Shown piece after piece: positions 53,560 through 64,000 of a stretch of 64,000 bases of DNA. Below the pieces are notes generated by a model. The model worked only from the letters and a program-made list of their open reading frames with translations, searched no databases and was not told where the DNA came from. Made by a program: the position numbers and the translations under genes. This stretch comes from Physcomitrium patens (lineage: Eukaryota; Streptophyta; Bryopsida; Funariales; Funariaceae), in NCBI RefSeq assembly GCF_000002425.4, contig NC_037255.1, positions 8,190,063-8,254,062 of the forward strand, written 5' to 3'. Every line of letters starts with the position of its first letter. Position 1 is the stretch's first letter.

Positions 53560-54430
53560 GAGAGTGTACCTTAAACCTTTACATGATTCTTTTCTTGGCT
53601 TCCAAAACTCCTTTATTTTGGTATAAAACTCCAAATATAACAAAATCCCTTCAAAACATATTTTTCCCACGAAGGGTTTTTTCGCCTCAAATTTTAGAAA
53701 ATCATAACTATTGATCTAACCGTTCAGTTTGTTTCAAATTTATAAGATAGGTAGAATTTACCCTTGACTTGCACCACAAAAAAAAACAACCGCAAATTCA
53801 CTCCCGATCTTTTGGCATCTAAGAAACCCTAGCAGATACTCCAAACCCTAATTTACAAGCACCCGAAAACTATTTTCCTTATATCTCAAAAACCCGAACT
53901 CCAAATGTCATAAAACTTATGCATAAAGTTTATGAACATGAAATTACACATTCCTTGAAATTTTGAGCCAAAACCTCACAAAATTGCTCAATATATAGCT
54001 CAAGAGACAAACACTAGTAAATCGGTTTACTTACTACCCTTAGATTGCATGTGCTGACTTCAAAATCCAATAACTCCTTTATCCCAACTTGGAATCCAGT
54101 AAGCAATATGTGAAAAGTATAGCCGCAAAAGTGCTCTATCTAGTCGCGGTCGCCGATCCTCAATTGCCATCTGTACACGTGCGTTATGCCCAAAAGAGTG
54201 ATAGCAGGTCCAAAACTAACACCTTAACTTTGAGCGCCTATAACTTCTTCATAAAAACCCCAAATGACACAAAACTTGCACCAAAAGTTTAACCAAAAAT
54301 CTAAACCTTCTGACCTTAGCCTTCAAAGTTCAAATGGCCTCGAGAAACTAACCCTAATCCCTAATATGGCGTCGGGCAGCCTCCTCAAAGCCCATTGGTC
54401 ATGATTTTTGACCAATAGGAATGGAGATTT
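53560..54430. repeat. Repeat B inside the nested element, between the protease region and the zinc knuckles
   Basis: Related to repeat A (51000-51830), same orientation, about 2.6 kb away. It interrupts the gag-protease interval of the nested element. The text (TCCAAATGTCATAAAACTTATGC-like phrases repeated with variation) is of a type seen in plant LTRs; no clean terminal dinucleotides were identified. Confidence 0.7.
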
Positions 54431-55132
54431 TTATTTTTCATCTCCATTCATCTATATTGGTGCCCTAATTACTCCCTTTGCTACCAAAATCCTTCTTCAA
54501 TCCTTTTTCTTATAAGATTTACATAATGTATGCTCTAAACACCAAATAAAAGAACCAAAATAAGTTTTCAAATGTCACCAATGTCTAACAAAGGTGACTC
54601 TAAATATTTAGAAGTTACTATCAACCAAAACCAATCTTAAAAGCCACTATCAAAAAGAAATTAAAGTTATACAAACTCTATAGTAATCTTTTTAAACAAC
54701 CTCTTTTAAAAGTAATAATCAAATTATATTCTACAACCAACTAAAATCTACTAACATGGCTCTCACCATGTTACTTAATAAATTATATATTAAGTACATA
54801 ATTACATTATTTTCATATAGTAGCCGAACCACAACACGATAACGTGGAACCGAATTGGAGTCCTTAGTTTGTTGATGTCTCAATATTGGGATACATCCTA
54901 ATATTGGTATTGGTTCGTTTAGCCCCGCGGATGACGCTACTTGCTCTCTTGCGATTGGTTCATCCAGGTCCTGAATGGGATTCTTGTCTTTTTGTTGGCC
55001 TTTGATAAACACTGTGTTCACCAGCTCGACACGATGTAATAGTGAGTCTTGTTGAACAAGGCCTTTGTCCTCCATTTGTTGGCTTATTTGTATTTGCTAT
55101 TCTTGGTTATTATAATTAAAGGATGCATTGCA

Positions 55133-57088
55133 CTATTGATAAGTGTGACCAAATTGCTTACAATTTCTACATATTGGAGCATAGTCATCACTGGCGTTTG
55201 GATTAGGACATTCATTGACATAATGACCAATTTGTCTGCAATGGAAACAACGAAGTGGTCTCCTGCCAACTCCTTCAGGGATAATGGGTGTCTCTACTGG
55301 TATATAACGGCTAGGTGTGTTCCATATCGGATGAGTAAAGGATCCTGATTGATCCATTGTTACTGTAGACTCTGGAATTGGCTTCATCATGGGTAGATAT
55401 TGATGGTATCTTGGTTGGTTCATCGCCAATCCGTGAGTATTGGATACACCTTCTTTGTGAAATTCAGAGTTTAAAAAATTGGAATAATTCTTGTTTTATT
55501 TATTCGCTCGATTTCCATTCTAGCCAAACCTATTATTCATTTGTACTTGATTGATGTCCCACTGGGTTGGTGGAATCATGGTCTGATTACTAAATTGTTG
55601 TTGTTGTCTTTGCCAATTCCAATAATTTGCTGTTAGGTACTTTCCTCCGTAAAATGTACATTGACTCATTATTTGTGAGGGTAAGGGGCATTCTGTTACA
55701 AAATGACCGTGGCCCTTATAATTACTGTACTATACATTAGTCCTAGTATTGGTAGGCTTTTGCCTCTTCTCCTTATCTTTGGCCATATTGATGGCCATTT
55801 CTTCCATTTTCTTTGTCAAATTCAATAACAAGGTTTCATTGGAATCTTTTAGGGGTGGCATTATTGGTATTTCTGTCATAGTTAACGCTTGTTATTGATA
55901 TGGAAAATATGGAGCATACGTTGTTGTCACGTTCGGTGGTATAGCTTGTAATGGGGTGACATTAACTGGCCCCTGAATATTGGTATTGGAATTGGCCCCT
56001 GTTTCTAACATCCGTGGATAACTATCCACTGATTCATTTCAAGTTGAATTTTAATATCTATCTTAAACTGGAATCATCTTGGCTCCCGCAGTTAAAAAGT
56101 GATCAAAATGGCATTCCTTTCAAATCTTGGATCTATTAAAAGATACAGCCAATGTAATGATTTGAGCTTCCTTTACAAACATTTTTAGCTCTGGTGGGTG
56201 CAAACTATTGATTAATATGGATAAGATAAATGCCTTCGGTATTTGGTGATTCGACCACTTACTAAGTATATCAGCCATTCGGCCATAGTATGATTTGACT
56301 ACCTCCCTTAGGATCATTTTGCTGTTCATTAACCTCTCTCAAAGGCGGTCCTCAAAACCAATTGACCAAAAATGAGATAAAAATACATTCTTCAATGCTT
56401 CCCAATTCAAAAATTGATCCACTGGTTGGCAGTTATACCATTCAAATGCCGTATCTTTTAAGGTTGGTGGCAGCCATCGCAACCAAATATCTTCAGTTCT
56501 ACTATTATTAGCTACACATGTTATAAGAAACTGAGACAAATGTTGATCGGGATCCACACCCAAAAATCCTTGAAAAGTAGGTAGTGGTGTGACACTAGTG
56601 ATACAATCGCCTAATGTATCCATTTGTACTGCAATCAGAATGGCTGGTCCTCTTAACGCCATTGAATTTCTTGTTCTGCTAAACTCTGTTTTAAAATAAT
56701 CTCTGTTTTTTTTTATTCTAATTTTTGAGCTCTCAATGCTCCTCGATTTACTGTTATTTTTTTTAATTATTTTTATTGGTTGAATTACAGGTGAAAACGT
56801 CGGATTTTAAAATACAATATAATTATCTTTATTGATGACCAATTTGTGCCAATTTGAAGAGCCACTATTGCTTGTTTCAGCGGTACCTCCTACTGGAAAA
56901 ATATCCAATGGAGTACCAAATTCTTCTATGCCTCTTTTTCTTTCAGTTAATGGCCTCAAGATTTCCATTGGAATGTTAACAAAATTTCTCGCGAATGTTT
57001 TTGGCAGTTTTTCTAATGGTACATACGACTGCAGAATTAAGAGTCTGTCTAGTTCTTGATATGTTCGGATGTGTCGACAAGCTTGCAA
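55133..57088 (-). pseudogene. Gag region of the nested element (fossil)
   Basis: Three open pieces carry gag features: a capsid-like segment (WLRWLPPTLKDTAFEWYN; 56662-56339), a helical follow-on (56329-56120) and a double CCHC zinc-knuckle region (55429-55133). An N-terminal piece lies at 57088-56807. The element is broken; pieces are listed only to show order. Confidence 0.75.
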
Positions 57089-57348
57089 CCATGTTTTAAT
57101 CCAATTTTGTCAATGCTTCTTTTTATGATTACGTTCTTGCTCCTTTCTAAGCAAGTTCCTTCCTTGCGCTCTTCCTTGTCTTTCTCTCAACTGATTTATT
57201 TTCTTCGATGCATTGCTCTCGTTCTTATTAACCATAATCTTACTTCAAACACTACTAAAATCATCCTCCATTGCCAATTTTCTCACACGTTTGAAAATTA
57301 ATTCCTAACACTCAAAGCTATTATCACTCCCCGGTAGTGGCGCCAAAA

Positions 57349-58140
57349 TGTGATTGCTTGTTTTACTTATTTCGAAAGAAATCTCCAAGAATAAACTCGT
57401 ATAGGAGAATTCGAACACAAAGAATGACTAATTACTTAAGCATTCACGTTAGGGTCACATAATCAATTACCTCCTGAATGTATCGTCTCTATTTTTAATA
57501 TCTGAACATACAAGGAAAGTATAATCTCTTCTTTCACCTTATCGGTCTCTTCCTTACAGCAATTCAGCCATACCAATAATTGCTATTTCCACCAATATAT
57601 TCACCCGCATAATCTCCAACTGTAATACTGTGCCCTCACAACTTTCAGCACATAATTACCCTCATTCCAATCACTGGAATTCTTCACACAGAACTGCCAT
57701 TCACATTACAATGTTTCATACAAACACAGACTTATTCTCTCTGCTAAACTACAATCAGATTTCAGCATTCAATCTTTTTTTTTTTCAAATAATACCAATC
57801 ACATTTCTATTCCATAATTCACTTTACAATATTTAGAAACTCTCAATCCTCTTATTCAAAGAAAATAACAAACAAAAGAAAAGAAGTAGCACTAAGCTTA
57901 CCCCGGCTCACAACTATCACAGCGATGGTCCTCGGCTCATGACTATCATAGTCTAGTACCTTAATTAACTTCTACAACTCCTATATACTTTCTTCTGATT
58001 CTCCAAATTCTAACCGTAATTTTGTAATCAACCACTTTTAATAACTAAATCACTTATCCATCCTCCTGAATTTCCTATTATATGGACTATTAATATATTT
58101 TACCAATATCTTTCAAAAACGAATTAATATCTATTCTACA
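57349..58140 (-). repeat. 5' LTR of the nested element
   Basis: 792 bp. It adjoins the tRNA-Asp-like primer-binding site at 57327-57345, which sets the element's orientation as minus. It pairs with 49400-50190. Confidence 0.93.
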
Positions 58141-58145
58141 CTTAC

Positions 58146-58434
58146 CTTGCAGGATAAGATATGTGGCTAGCAAAGTCAACACATGTTAGAGGTCCTATAA
58201 GACATCGCGATGTAGCTCTTAGTTAGATAGTATATATAGAGGCAAGAATGAAGCCTTCATTCTTGTCAATACCTTTCCAGTCTTAGTCTTGTTTTCAGAC
58301 TTTCTAGTCTTTTTGTTTTTGGCAATAGCCATTCTAGTTAATATTACATCACTTTTTGAGTGACTTTCTAGTTCTCTTCAGTGATAGAAGAGTGTATTGA
58401 GGATTCTCTTTTCTCAAGATTTATGTCCTTGACA
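58146..58434 (+). repeat. Right piece of the 3' LTR of the plus-strand chromovirus copy
   Basis: It continues the LTR interrupted at 49399, includes the TATATATAGAGGCAAGAA promoter-like block near 58231, and ends TCCTTGACA before the GTGGC target-site duplication. Confidence 0.9.
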
Positions 58435-58439
58435 GTGGC

Positions 58440-61400
58440 ACATGGCCAACTTGTTGACCATGTTTCTAATCTAAAAAGTCAATTAAAGACATCTATAAAG
58501 TCAAAGTATCATCTATAAAGCTTCTAAGAAACTTTCATAAAAGATATTGTAGAATTAACTTACTTTTATTTCTATTTATTTTTACCTATTTATACAAGTA
58601 ATTACTAGCTTACATGTATATATATGTGACATTATCTCTCCTACTAGAGACGAGTTCCATAAAGAGTCGTCATCATATGTTGACAAAACCTATAATATGA
58701 TGAATTATATTTGCCTCATATTCTGATCTTTATTCTCCTCAAAGATGATTGATAAGGCCTCTCAACCATCGATAGTGTCTCATACCAGGGCGGGAAGTCC
58801 ACCATGTTATTTGATCATTGATGAGGCCTTTATAACTTCCTTCAAATAAAATATTTGGAATACCGTCAGGAGTTGTTTCTACCTGTAATAAAATTACCAA
58901 ATATTGGAAGTTTTTTCTAAGGTCATGATATCAAACATATTGTATCTCGCCATCTATTCAAAAAAAAAAACATATCTTTCTTGAGGATCTTCATGTTGAT
59001 TAGATCATCTTGAAGGTTGTAAAAATTGCAATGTCTTCTCAGACAGGTGAGCAGACAAAGGCTCTTCAATTGAATCCACTAGTTGTTGGTTCTCCATCTC
59101 CTTAACATTACAACTACAAAGAAGCTACAAACAAGGATTGAAAGTAGAATGTTATCTTGCTTAAATCTTGTTTCTTTTAAAAAGAAGGTTTTCATCTTGA
59201 TTTTGAAGGATGTCATCAATGAAAAGCCTCTACTGCCTTTGCTGCATTTACAAGATTCTTTATTAGCTCCCATATACATTCACTAATATCATTTTTGCAC
59301 CAATGGATAAGATATTTCAATTTATTTTGGTGCCGCCTTCAATCTAGGACTTCTTCCACTTTGAATTCTTTATTATTGTCTACTTTTATAGAAGCAAGTA
59401 AAGCTTGTCTTTTTCTTGGTATGTCCATTGTCTTCTATGGTTCAAAAAGAGACATGTGAAATATTTGATGGATTTTCATTGATTCCCATAGGTATAAACA
59501 ATATGCAATTGGATTGATTTGTGTAGAAATAGAAAATGGTTCAAGTCTACGATAGTCTAACATGTCACAAGGGTGAGTTGTCTTGAAATTGCGATGAAGT
59601 AACCATACCTTGTCACCCGCATGGAATGGTGGTTATTCCTTTTGATAGACATCCGCATTGACCTTTTGTTGTTCTTGAGCTTCTTTTATTTGAGCTTTAA
59701 TTGTTGCATATAACTCTAATAAATGATTTGTCAAATCTTTTGTCGAAGGATTATCATCTTTTGAAAAGTCAAAAGTATCAAGTTGTGGATGATAATCATA
59801 ATTGGCAAAGAAAGGTGTTTGTATTGTAGAAAAATGTATTGTGTTATTATAAGCAAACTCTACCAATTGCAAAAGAGTTGTCCAATTATCTTATTGGTAG
59901 TTGATGGTACATCTTAAATATTACTCCAAAACTTAATTAATACTCTTTGTTTGTCCATCAATTTGAGGATGGAATATCGAAGATAGTTTTGTATCCACTT
60001 TTAGAATCTTGAAAAGAGTCTGCCAAAATCTTGATACAAATTGAGTTCCCCTATCCGATAAAATATCTTTGGATAATCCATAATTACGATAGATATTATT
60101 AAGAAAACACCTTAGCTGTTTCTTCACCTACAATAGATTTTGTACATCGTACAAAATATGCTATCTTGTTAAAATGATCTATTATCATGAATATAGAGTC
60201 ATAAGAACGTAAGATTGAAAGATCTATGATAAAATCCATAAAAATAAAAGACCATAGTTGTTCTGAAATAGGTAATAGTTGAAGAAGTCTCTAAGGTCGA
60301 TGATGAAGAGTTTTTGATCTTGAATAAATGTCATATGACTAAGCAAAGTCTTTTGCACCCTCTCACATTTGTAGCCACCAAAAATCTTTAGATATAAGCT
60401 CTAAAGTCTTGTTGTATCAAAAATGTCTTACTGCTGGAAAGTCGTGACATGCTTAAAGAACACGTAATTGTGCTTCTTCTTTTAGAATATATAATCAACC
60501 TTCAAAATAGAATATGTTATTTTTGAACTCAAACTTAGAAGTATGTTGGGACTTAGAAAAAATATTCTTGATATTGTGAATAAGAGGATCAGAAGACATA
60601 CTTGATTAAATTTGTTTCACAAGGGTCAAATCAACAGTCAACATTGATTTCACCACTTGAAGATGAAAATACTCTAGCTATAAGAAAATTATTCGTTGTT
60701 GATCAAAAGATACATCTCTTTCTTTTAGTGCAAGTTAAGAAAGTTTAGAAAGGGCATCTGACAAATCTTGTTATTTTTTGGATCAATATGTCATCTTGAA
60801 ATCAAATCTTAATAAGAACATGCTCCAATGGGCTTGGTGACGATTTAAAACACATATTGACATGAAATACTTAAAATTCTTGTGATCCGTATATACAATG
60901 ACAGTATTAAAAGTACCTTCTAGATGATGACGCCATTCTTAAAATGAATCCAATATTGCAAGAAGCTCTTTGTTGTGGATTTCATAGTTAATCTCAGCTA
61001 TCAAAAAAAATTTGGAATGAAAAGCTACTAGGTGAAGTTTATTATCTGTTCCCATTTGTGATAATACAGCACCCAAAGCAAAGTCTGATGCATTTGTTTC
61101 CATAAAAAATACCTTAGAAAAGTTAATGAAATATAAGATTCACGCAAAAATAAAGGCTGACTTCAAAGTTTCAAAAGATGCTTCAGCTTCTTTATTCCAC
61201 TCAAGTTTGTCTTTACAAGTCAAACGTGTAAGTGGAGCTACAACTCGAGTGAAGTCTTTAATGAAGATTCAATAATAGGTGACAAAGCCCAAAAAACATT
61301 AGACATCTCTTATCATTTTTGAAATCTTCCAATCCATAATCATTTGAATTATCTTATGATCTATCATAAATCTAACATTTGAAATGATGTATGGTAAGAA

Positions 61401-62025
61401 GTCGACTTAAGTTGTATGGAATACAGACTTTGCTATCTTGGTATAGAGTCCTCCATCTTTTAATTTTTATAATACACAATGAACATGAAGTTTATGTTCA
61501 TCTATGTTGTTAGATTAAATCAAGATGTTGTCCAAATAACAAATAACAAAATCATCTAAAAACTTTCAAAAAATATCATTCATTAGATGTTGAAAATCTG
61601 TTGATGCATTTGTATGTTCAAAAGACATGATGTTGTATTCAAAATATCCATACCTAATTCAAAACAAACTCTTACATTCATCTCCCTCTATGATGCATAC
61701 TAGATTGTATGCTCTCCGTAGATCTATTTTTGTATAGATTTTAATTCAATTCAATTGATCGAGAAGTTTCGATATCAAAAATAGAGAGTATTTATTCTTG
61801 ATGGTGATCTTATTGAGTCTTAGATAATCAACACACATTTGCAATGATCCATCTTTCTTCTTTACAAATAAGATTGGAGCTACTATTGGTGATTTGGAAT
61901 GACATATGAAATTCTTTGCCAGATTCTCTTCAATATATTTCTTGAGTTCAGGCAATTCATTTTGGGATAAACTATAGATTGGTCCAAATGGCAGTTATAC
62001 TGTTTCTTGAAGGTTAATTGAGCAG
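58440..62025 (-). mobile_element. Old chromovirus copy (host of the insertions), 3' half
   Basis: The rest of its split LTR is 58440-58631; the first part is 42934-43297. Reading leftward on the minus strand from 61960: reverse transcriptase (about 61960-61290; [18 protein letters not shown]), RNase H (about 61200-60700), integrase (about 60500-59630), chromodomain (about 59390-59170) and the small extra gene (59099-58690). At 62025 it is cut by the next copy; its gag and 5' LTR should lie beyond the window. Broken in many places; by nesting it is the oldest of the family here. Confidence 0.88.
58690..59099 (-). pseudogene. Third copy of the small extra gene (fossil)
   Basis: Homologous to 989-1411 and in the same place between the chromodomain and the LTR of the old minus-strand element. 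Recognisable at nucleotide level (revcomp of CGAGTTCCA, CATCATATGTTGA and GGTAGTGTC-type blocks) though decayed. Confidence 0.65.
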
Positions 62026-62577
62026 TGTCAAGGACAAAGACTCGATGAGGGAAAATATACACAAAAAGGCTATCTCGATATAATAAGTCAAAATATAAAC
62101 AAGTAGGTATATTAAAAGGAAACTGGAATGGCTATTGCCACAAGACAAGAAACTAAAGACTCTTGAACCTGGACTAGAAGCAAGAAAGGAGTTGACAAGA
62201 GTGAAGAAGCCTTCACTCTTATCTCTATATATACTATCTAACTAGGGGCTACGTGGCGACGTTCTATAGGACCTCCAATATGTGTTGACTTTGTAGGACA
62301 CATGCCTTGACTTACAAGGCAAGTTTTTCTATGTGTGGGCCACATAGTTAGCTTGATCTTCAAGCTAATAACATGTGTGGCACATGGCCAACTTGTTGAC
62401 CACGTTTCTAATCCAAAAAGTCAATTAAAGACACCTATGAAGTCAAAGCAGCGTCTAGGAAGTTTCTAGGAAGCTTCTATATTAAATATTATAGAATTAA
62501 CTTATTTTTATCTACTTTTACTTACTTCTACCTATTTCTATATGTAATTATTAGCTTACATGATTATGGCCGTGACA
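62026..62577 (-). repeat. 3' LTR of the young minus-strand chromovirus copy
   Basis: 552 bp, full length, TGTCAAGGAC to CCGTGACA on the plus strand. It contains the CATGTGTGGCACATG palindrome near 62370-62385, where the two self-insertions seen in other copies occurred. Confidence 0.92.
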
Positions 62578-62618
62578 TTACCCCCCCTTCTAGAGACGAG
62601 TTCCACGAGGAGCAGTCA

Positions 62619-62990
62619 TCATATGTTGAGGAAATCTATGATGCGACGAATTATATTCGCCACATACTTTGATCTCTGTTCTCTTCGAAGATGATTGATA
62701 GGGCCTCTCAACCATCGGTAGTGTCCCATACCAGGGCGGGAAGACCACCCAGTTATTTGATCATTATTGAGGCCTTCATAACTTCCTTCGAATAGAATAT
62801 TCGAAACACCATCAGGAGTTGTTTCTACCTCTAGCAAAATCACCAAACATCGGGAGTCCCTTCCCAAATCGTGATACCAAACGCGTTGTATCTCACCATC
62901 TATTCGAGGAAGAACATGTCGTTCTTGAAGATGTTCATCTCGATTGCGTCGTCTTGAAGGTTGTGACAATCGTAATGTCCCATCCGGCAA
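62619..62990 (-). CDS. Fourth copy of the small extra gene (retroelement fossil)
   Basis: It is collinear with 989-1411 over its visible 123 codons. Most differences are single-residue and conservative (for example I to V, E to K), and the same C-terminus RRIIDFLNI is kept. It sits between the chromodomain frame and the polypurine tract. Function unknown. Confidence 0.7.
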   Translation of the reverse strand: MPDGTLRLSQPSRRRNRDEHLQERHVLPRIDGEIQRVWYHDLGRDSRCLVILLEVETTPDGVSNILFEGSYEGLNNDQITGWSSRPGMGHYRWLRGPINHLRREQRSKYVANIIRRIIDFLNI

Positions 62991-63135
62991 GTCAGCAAAC
63001 GAAGGTTCTTGAGTTGAATCTGCTGGATGTTGGCTCTACATTTAATTAGCATCACAAATGCAAAGAAGTTACAAACAAGGATAGAAAATTGAATGTTATC
63101 TTCTCCCAATCTTGTCTCTTTTATAAGAGAGATTT

Positions 63136-63633
63136 TCATCTTGGTTTTGATGAATGTCGTTGATGAAAAACTTTGACTTTAGTTGATGCATTTGCTAGAT
63201 TCCTGGATGGCTCCCATGTGCGTTCACTGATATCATATCTGCGCCAATGAACAAGATATTCCAACTTATTTCGGCCCCGCCTTGAGTCTAATATCTCTTC
63301 CATCTCAAATTCTTCATTATTATCTACTTCTATAGGAGGCGGTGGCATTTGTCTTCTTCCTTGTATATCCATTGTCTTATATGGTTCAAGAAGAGACACG
63401 TGGAATACAGGATGGATCTTCATTGACTCCGGTAGATGTAACCGATATGCAACTGGGTTGATCTGTTCAGAAACAGAAAAGGGGCCAAGCCTACGATAGT
63501 CCAACTTGTCACAAGGTCGAGTAGTCTTGATATTGCGACGAAGTAGCCAAACCTTATCACCCACATTGAGTTGTGGTTGCTCCTTACGATATACATCTGC
63601 GTTTATCTTTTGTCGTTCTTGAGCTTCCTTCAA
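63136..63633 (-). CDS. Integrase C-terminus plus chromodomain (retroelement fossil)
   Basis: Close relative of the C-terminal half of 49-894: VGDKVWLLRRN, HPVFHVSLLEPY and a chromodomain with EYLVHWRRYD and ERTWEP. It belongs to the element that runs off the right edge. Confidence 0.9.
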   Translation of the reverse strand: MKEAQERQKINADVYRKEQPQLNVGDKVWLLRRNIKTTRPCDKLDYRRLGPFSVSEQINPVAYRLHLPESMKIHPVFHVSLLEPYKTMDIQGRRQMPPPPIEVDNNEEFEMEEILDSRRGRNKLEYLVHWRRYDISERTWEPSRNLANASTKVKVFHQRHSSKPR

Positions 63634-63981
63634 TTACGTCTTCATTATTGCATGTAACTTTGACAACCGATTTGCCATATCTTCTGCTGCAAGATTATCA
63701 ACTTTTGAAAAATCAAAAGTATCAAGTCGTGGATGATAGCCATAATTGGCAAAGAAAGGTGTTTGTTGCGTGGAAGAATGTACCGTATTATTATAAGCAA
63801 ACTCTGCCAATGGCAGAAAGGTTGTCCAATCATCTTGTTGGTAGTTGATAGTACACCTTAAATATTGCTCCAAGACTTGGTTTACGTGCTCTGTTTGTCC
63901 ATCAGTTTGAGGATGGAAAGCTGAAGATAGCTTTATATCCACTTTTAAAATCTTGAAAAGGGTCCTCCAAAATCTTGACAC
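63634..63981 (-). CDS. Integrase core end (retroelement fossil)
   Basis: Carries FHPQTDGQTEHVNQV and the following [21 protein letters not shown] region of a Ty3/gypsy integrase, nearly identical to the matching part at the left edge of the window. Confidence 0.88.
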   Translation of the reverse strand: MSRFWRTLFKILKVDIKLSSAFHPQTDGQTEHVNQVLEQYLRCTINYQQDDWTTFLPLAEFAYNNTVHSSTQQTPFFANYGYHPRLDTFDFSKVDNLAAEDMANRLSKLHAIMKT

Positions 63982-64000
63982 AAATTGAGTTCCCCTATCC

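Larger units (their letters stand above)
49400..58140 (-). mobile_element. Nested non-chromovirus Ty3/gypsy-type element, internally deleted
   Basis: 8,741 bp with LTRs at 49400-50190 (791 bp) and 57349-58140 (792 bp) and a CTTAC target-site duplication (49395-49399, 58141-58145). Read on the minus strand, a primer-binding site (TGGCGCCACTACCGGGGA, revcomp of 57327-57345) resembles the tRNA-Asp type used by Tat/Athila-like elements. Then come a gag region (57088 to about 55130) with two CCHC knuckles (CFHCRQIGHYVNEC and CRNCKQFGH) and a retropepsin region with ILLGRPWL (53001-52621). Only scraps of reverse transcriptase remain (about 52110-52240 and 50720-50830). RNase H and integrase are not seen. 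Broken in many places; it could only have moved with help from another element, or it lost pol after insertion. Confidence 0.9.
43298..58434 (+). mobile_element. Ty3/gypsy chromovirus copy inserted in an older copy's LTR; itself split by another element
   Basis: Both ends are visible with a GTGGC target-site duplication. Parts in order: 5' LTR 43298-43844; gag about 44060-45060 with a CCHC knuckle (CLYCGEAKHTAQYC) near 45000; protease about 45180-45540; reverse transcriptase about 45790-46500 (YLDD motif); RNase H about 46680-47060; integrase about 47160-48300; chromodomain about 48390-48590; the small extra gene about 48689-49111; 3' LTR 49155-49399 continued at 58146-58434. Without the inner element it is about 6.4 kb. 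It is broken in many places (well over ten) and is older than the copies at the two window ends. Confidence 0.93.
62026..64000 (-). mobile_element. Young chromovirus copy, 3' end only
   Basis: 3' LTR 62026-62577, C-rich complement of a polypurine tract at about 62579-62590, small extra gene (62990-62619), chromodomain and integrase C-terminus (63633-63136), and integrase core to the window edge (63981-63634). Its LTR ends at 62026 within pol sequence of the older copy, so it inserted there; the five bases before it (AGCAG, 62021-62025) should recur at its far end outside the window. It is very close in sequence to the element at 1-1989 and looks nearly whole in the visible part, with few breaks. 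Confidence 0.92.

Overview
This is a nuclear window from a plant. Intron-split genes with GT/AG junctions lie in normal-composition DNA, separated by long AT-rich tracts, many TA microsatellites and nested Ty3/gypsy LTR retrotransposons. Short introns (about 70-510 bases), a KAI2/D14-type hydrolase, a type II serine carboxypeptidase and a plastid-type LysM protein fit a land plant. My best guess is a moss or other bryophyte, but the sequence does not prove it.

Layout. 1-2360: the 3' end of a chromodomain-bearing Ty3/gypsy element (plus strand), its LTR, and a piece of a second LTR of the same family into which it seems to have inserted. 2361-5281: AT-rich DNA with decayed repeats. 5282-13300: a gene island with one certain gene, a three-exon KAI2/D14-like alpha/beta hydrolase (9253-10325), followed by a long miRNA-like hairpin (10489-10647). 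13300-22400: very AT-rich, mostly a heavily decayed Ty3/gypsy element on the minus strand (about 13941-20461), plus a perfect 27-bp inverted repeat. 22400-30600: microsatellite-rich DNA, then a complete nine-exon serine carboxypeptidase-like gene (26338-29391, 497 codons). 30600-33780: AT-rich, no gene seen. 33780-39190: a complete six-exon minus-strand gene for a LysM, single-membrane-span protein with a transit-peptide-like N-terminus (34812-37196, 391 codons). 39190-42930: AT-rich, no gene seen. 42934-64000: a nest of LTR elements. An old minus-strand chromovirus is split in its LTR by a plus-strand copy of the same family (43298-58434). That copy is split in its own 3' LTR by a different minus-strand LTR element (49400-58140). 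A further minus-strand copy (from 62026) has inserted into the old element and runs off the window.

All three host genes look intact: catalytic or fold-defining residues are present and all exon joins keep frame. They share no obvious pathway. The most unusual points are an extra small gene between the chromodomain and the 3' LTR in four copies of the chromovirus family, two self-insertions at nearly the same LTR palindrome, a miRNA-like foldback just after the KAI2-like gene, and the LysM-membrane protein, which may bear on plastid-wall biology.
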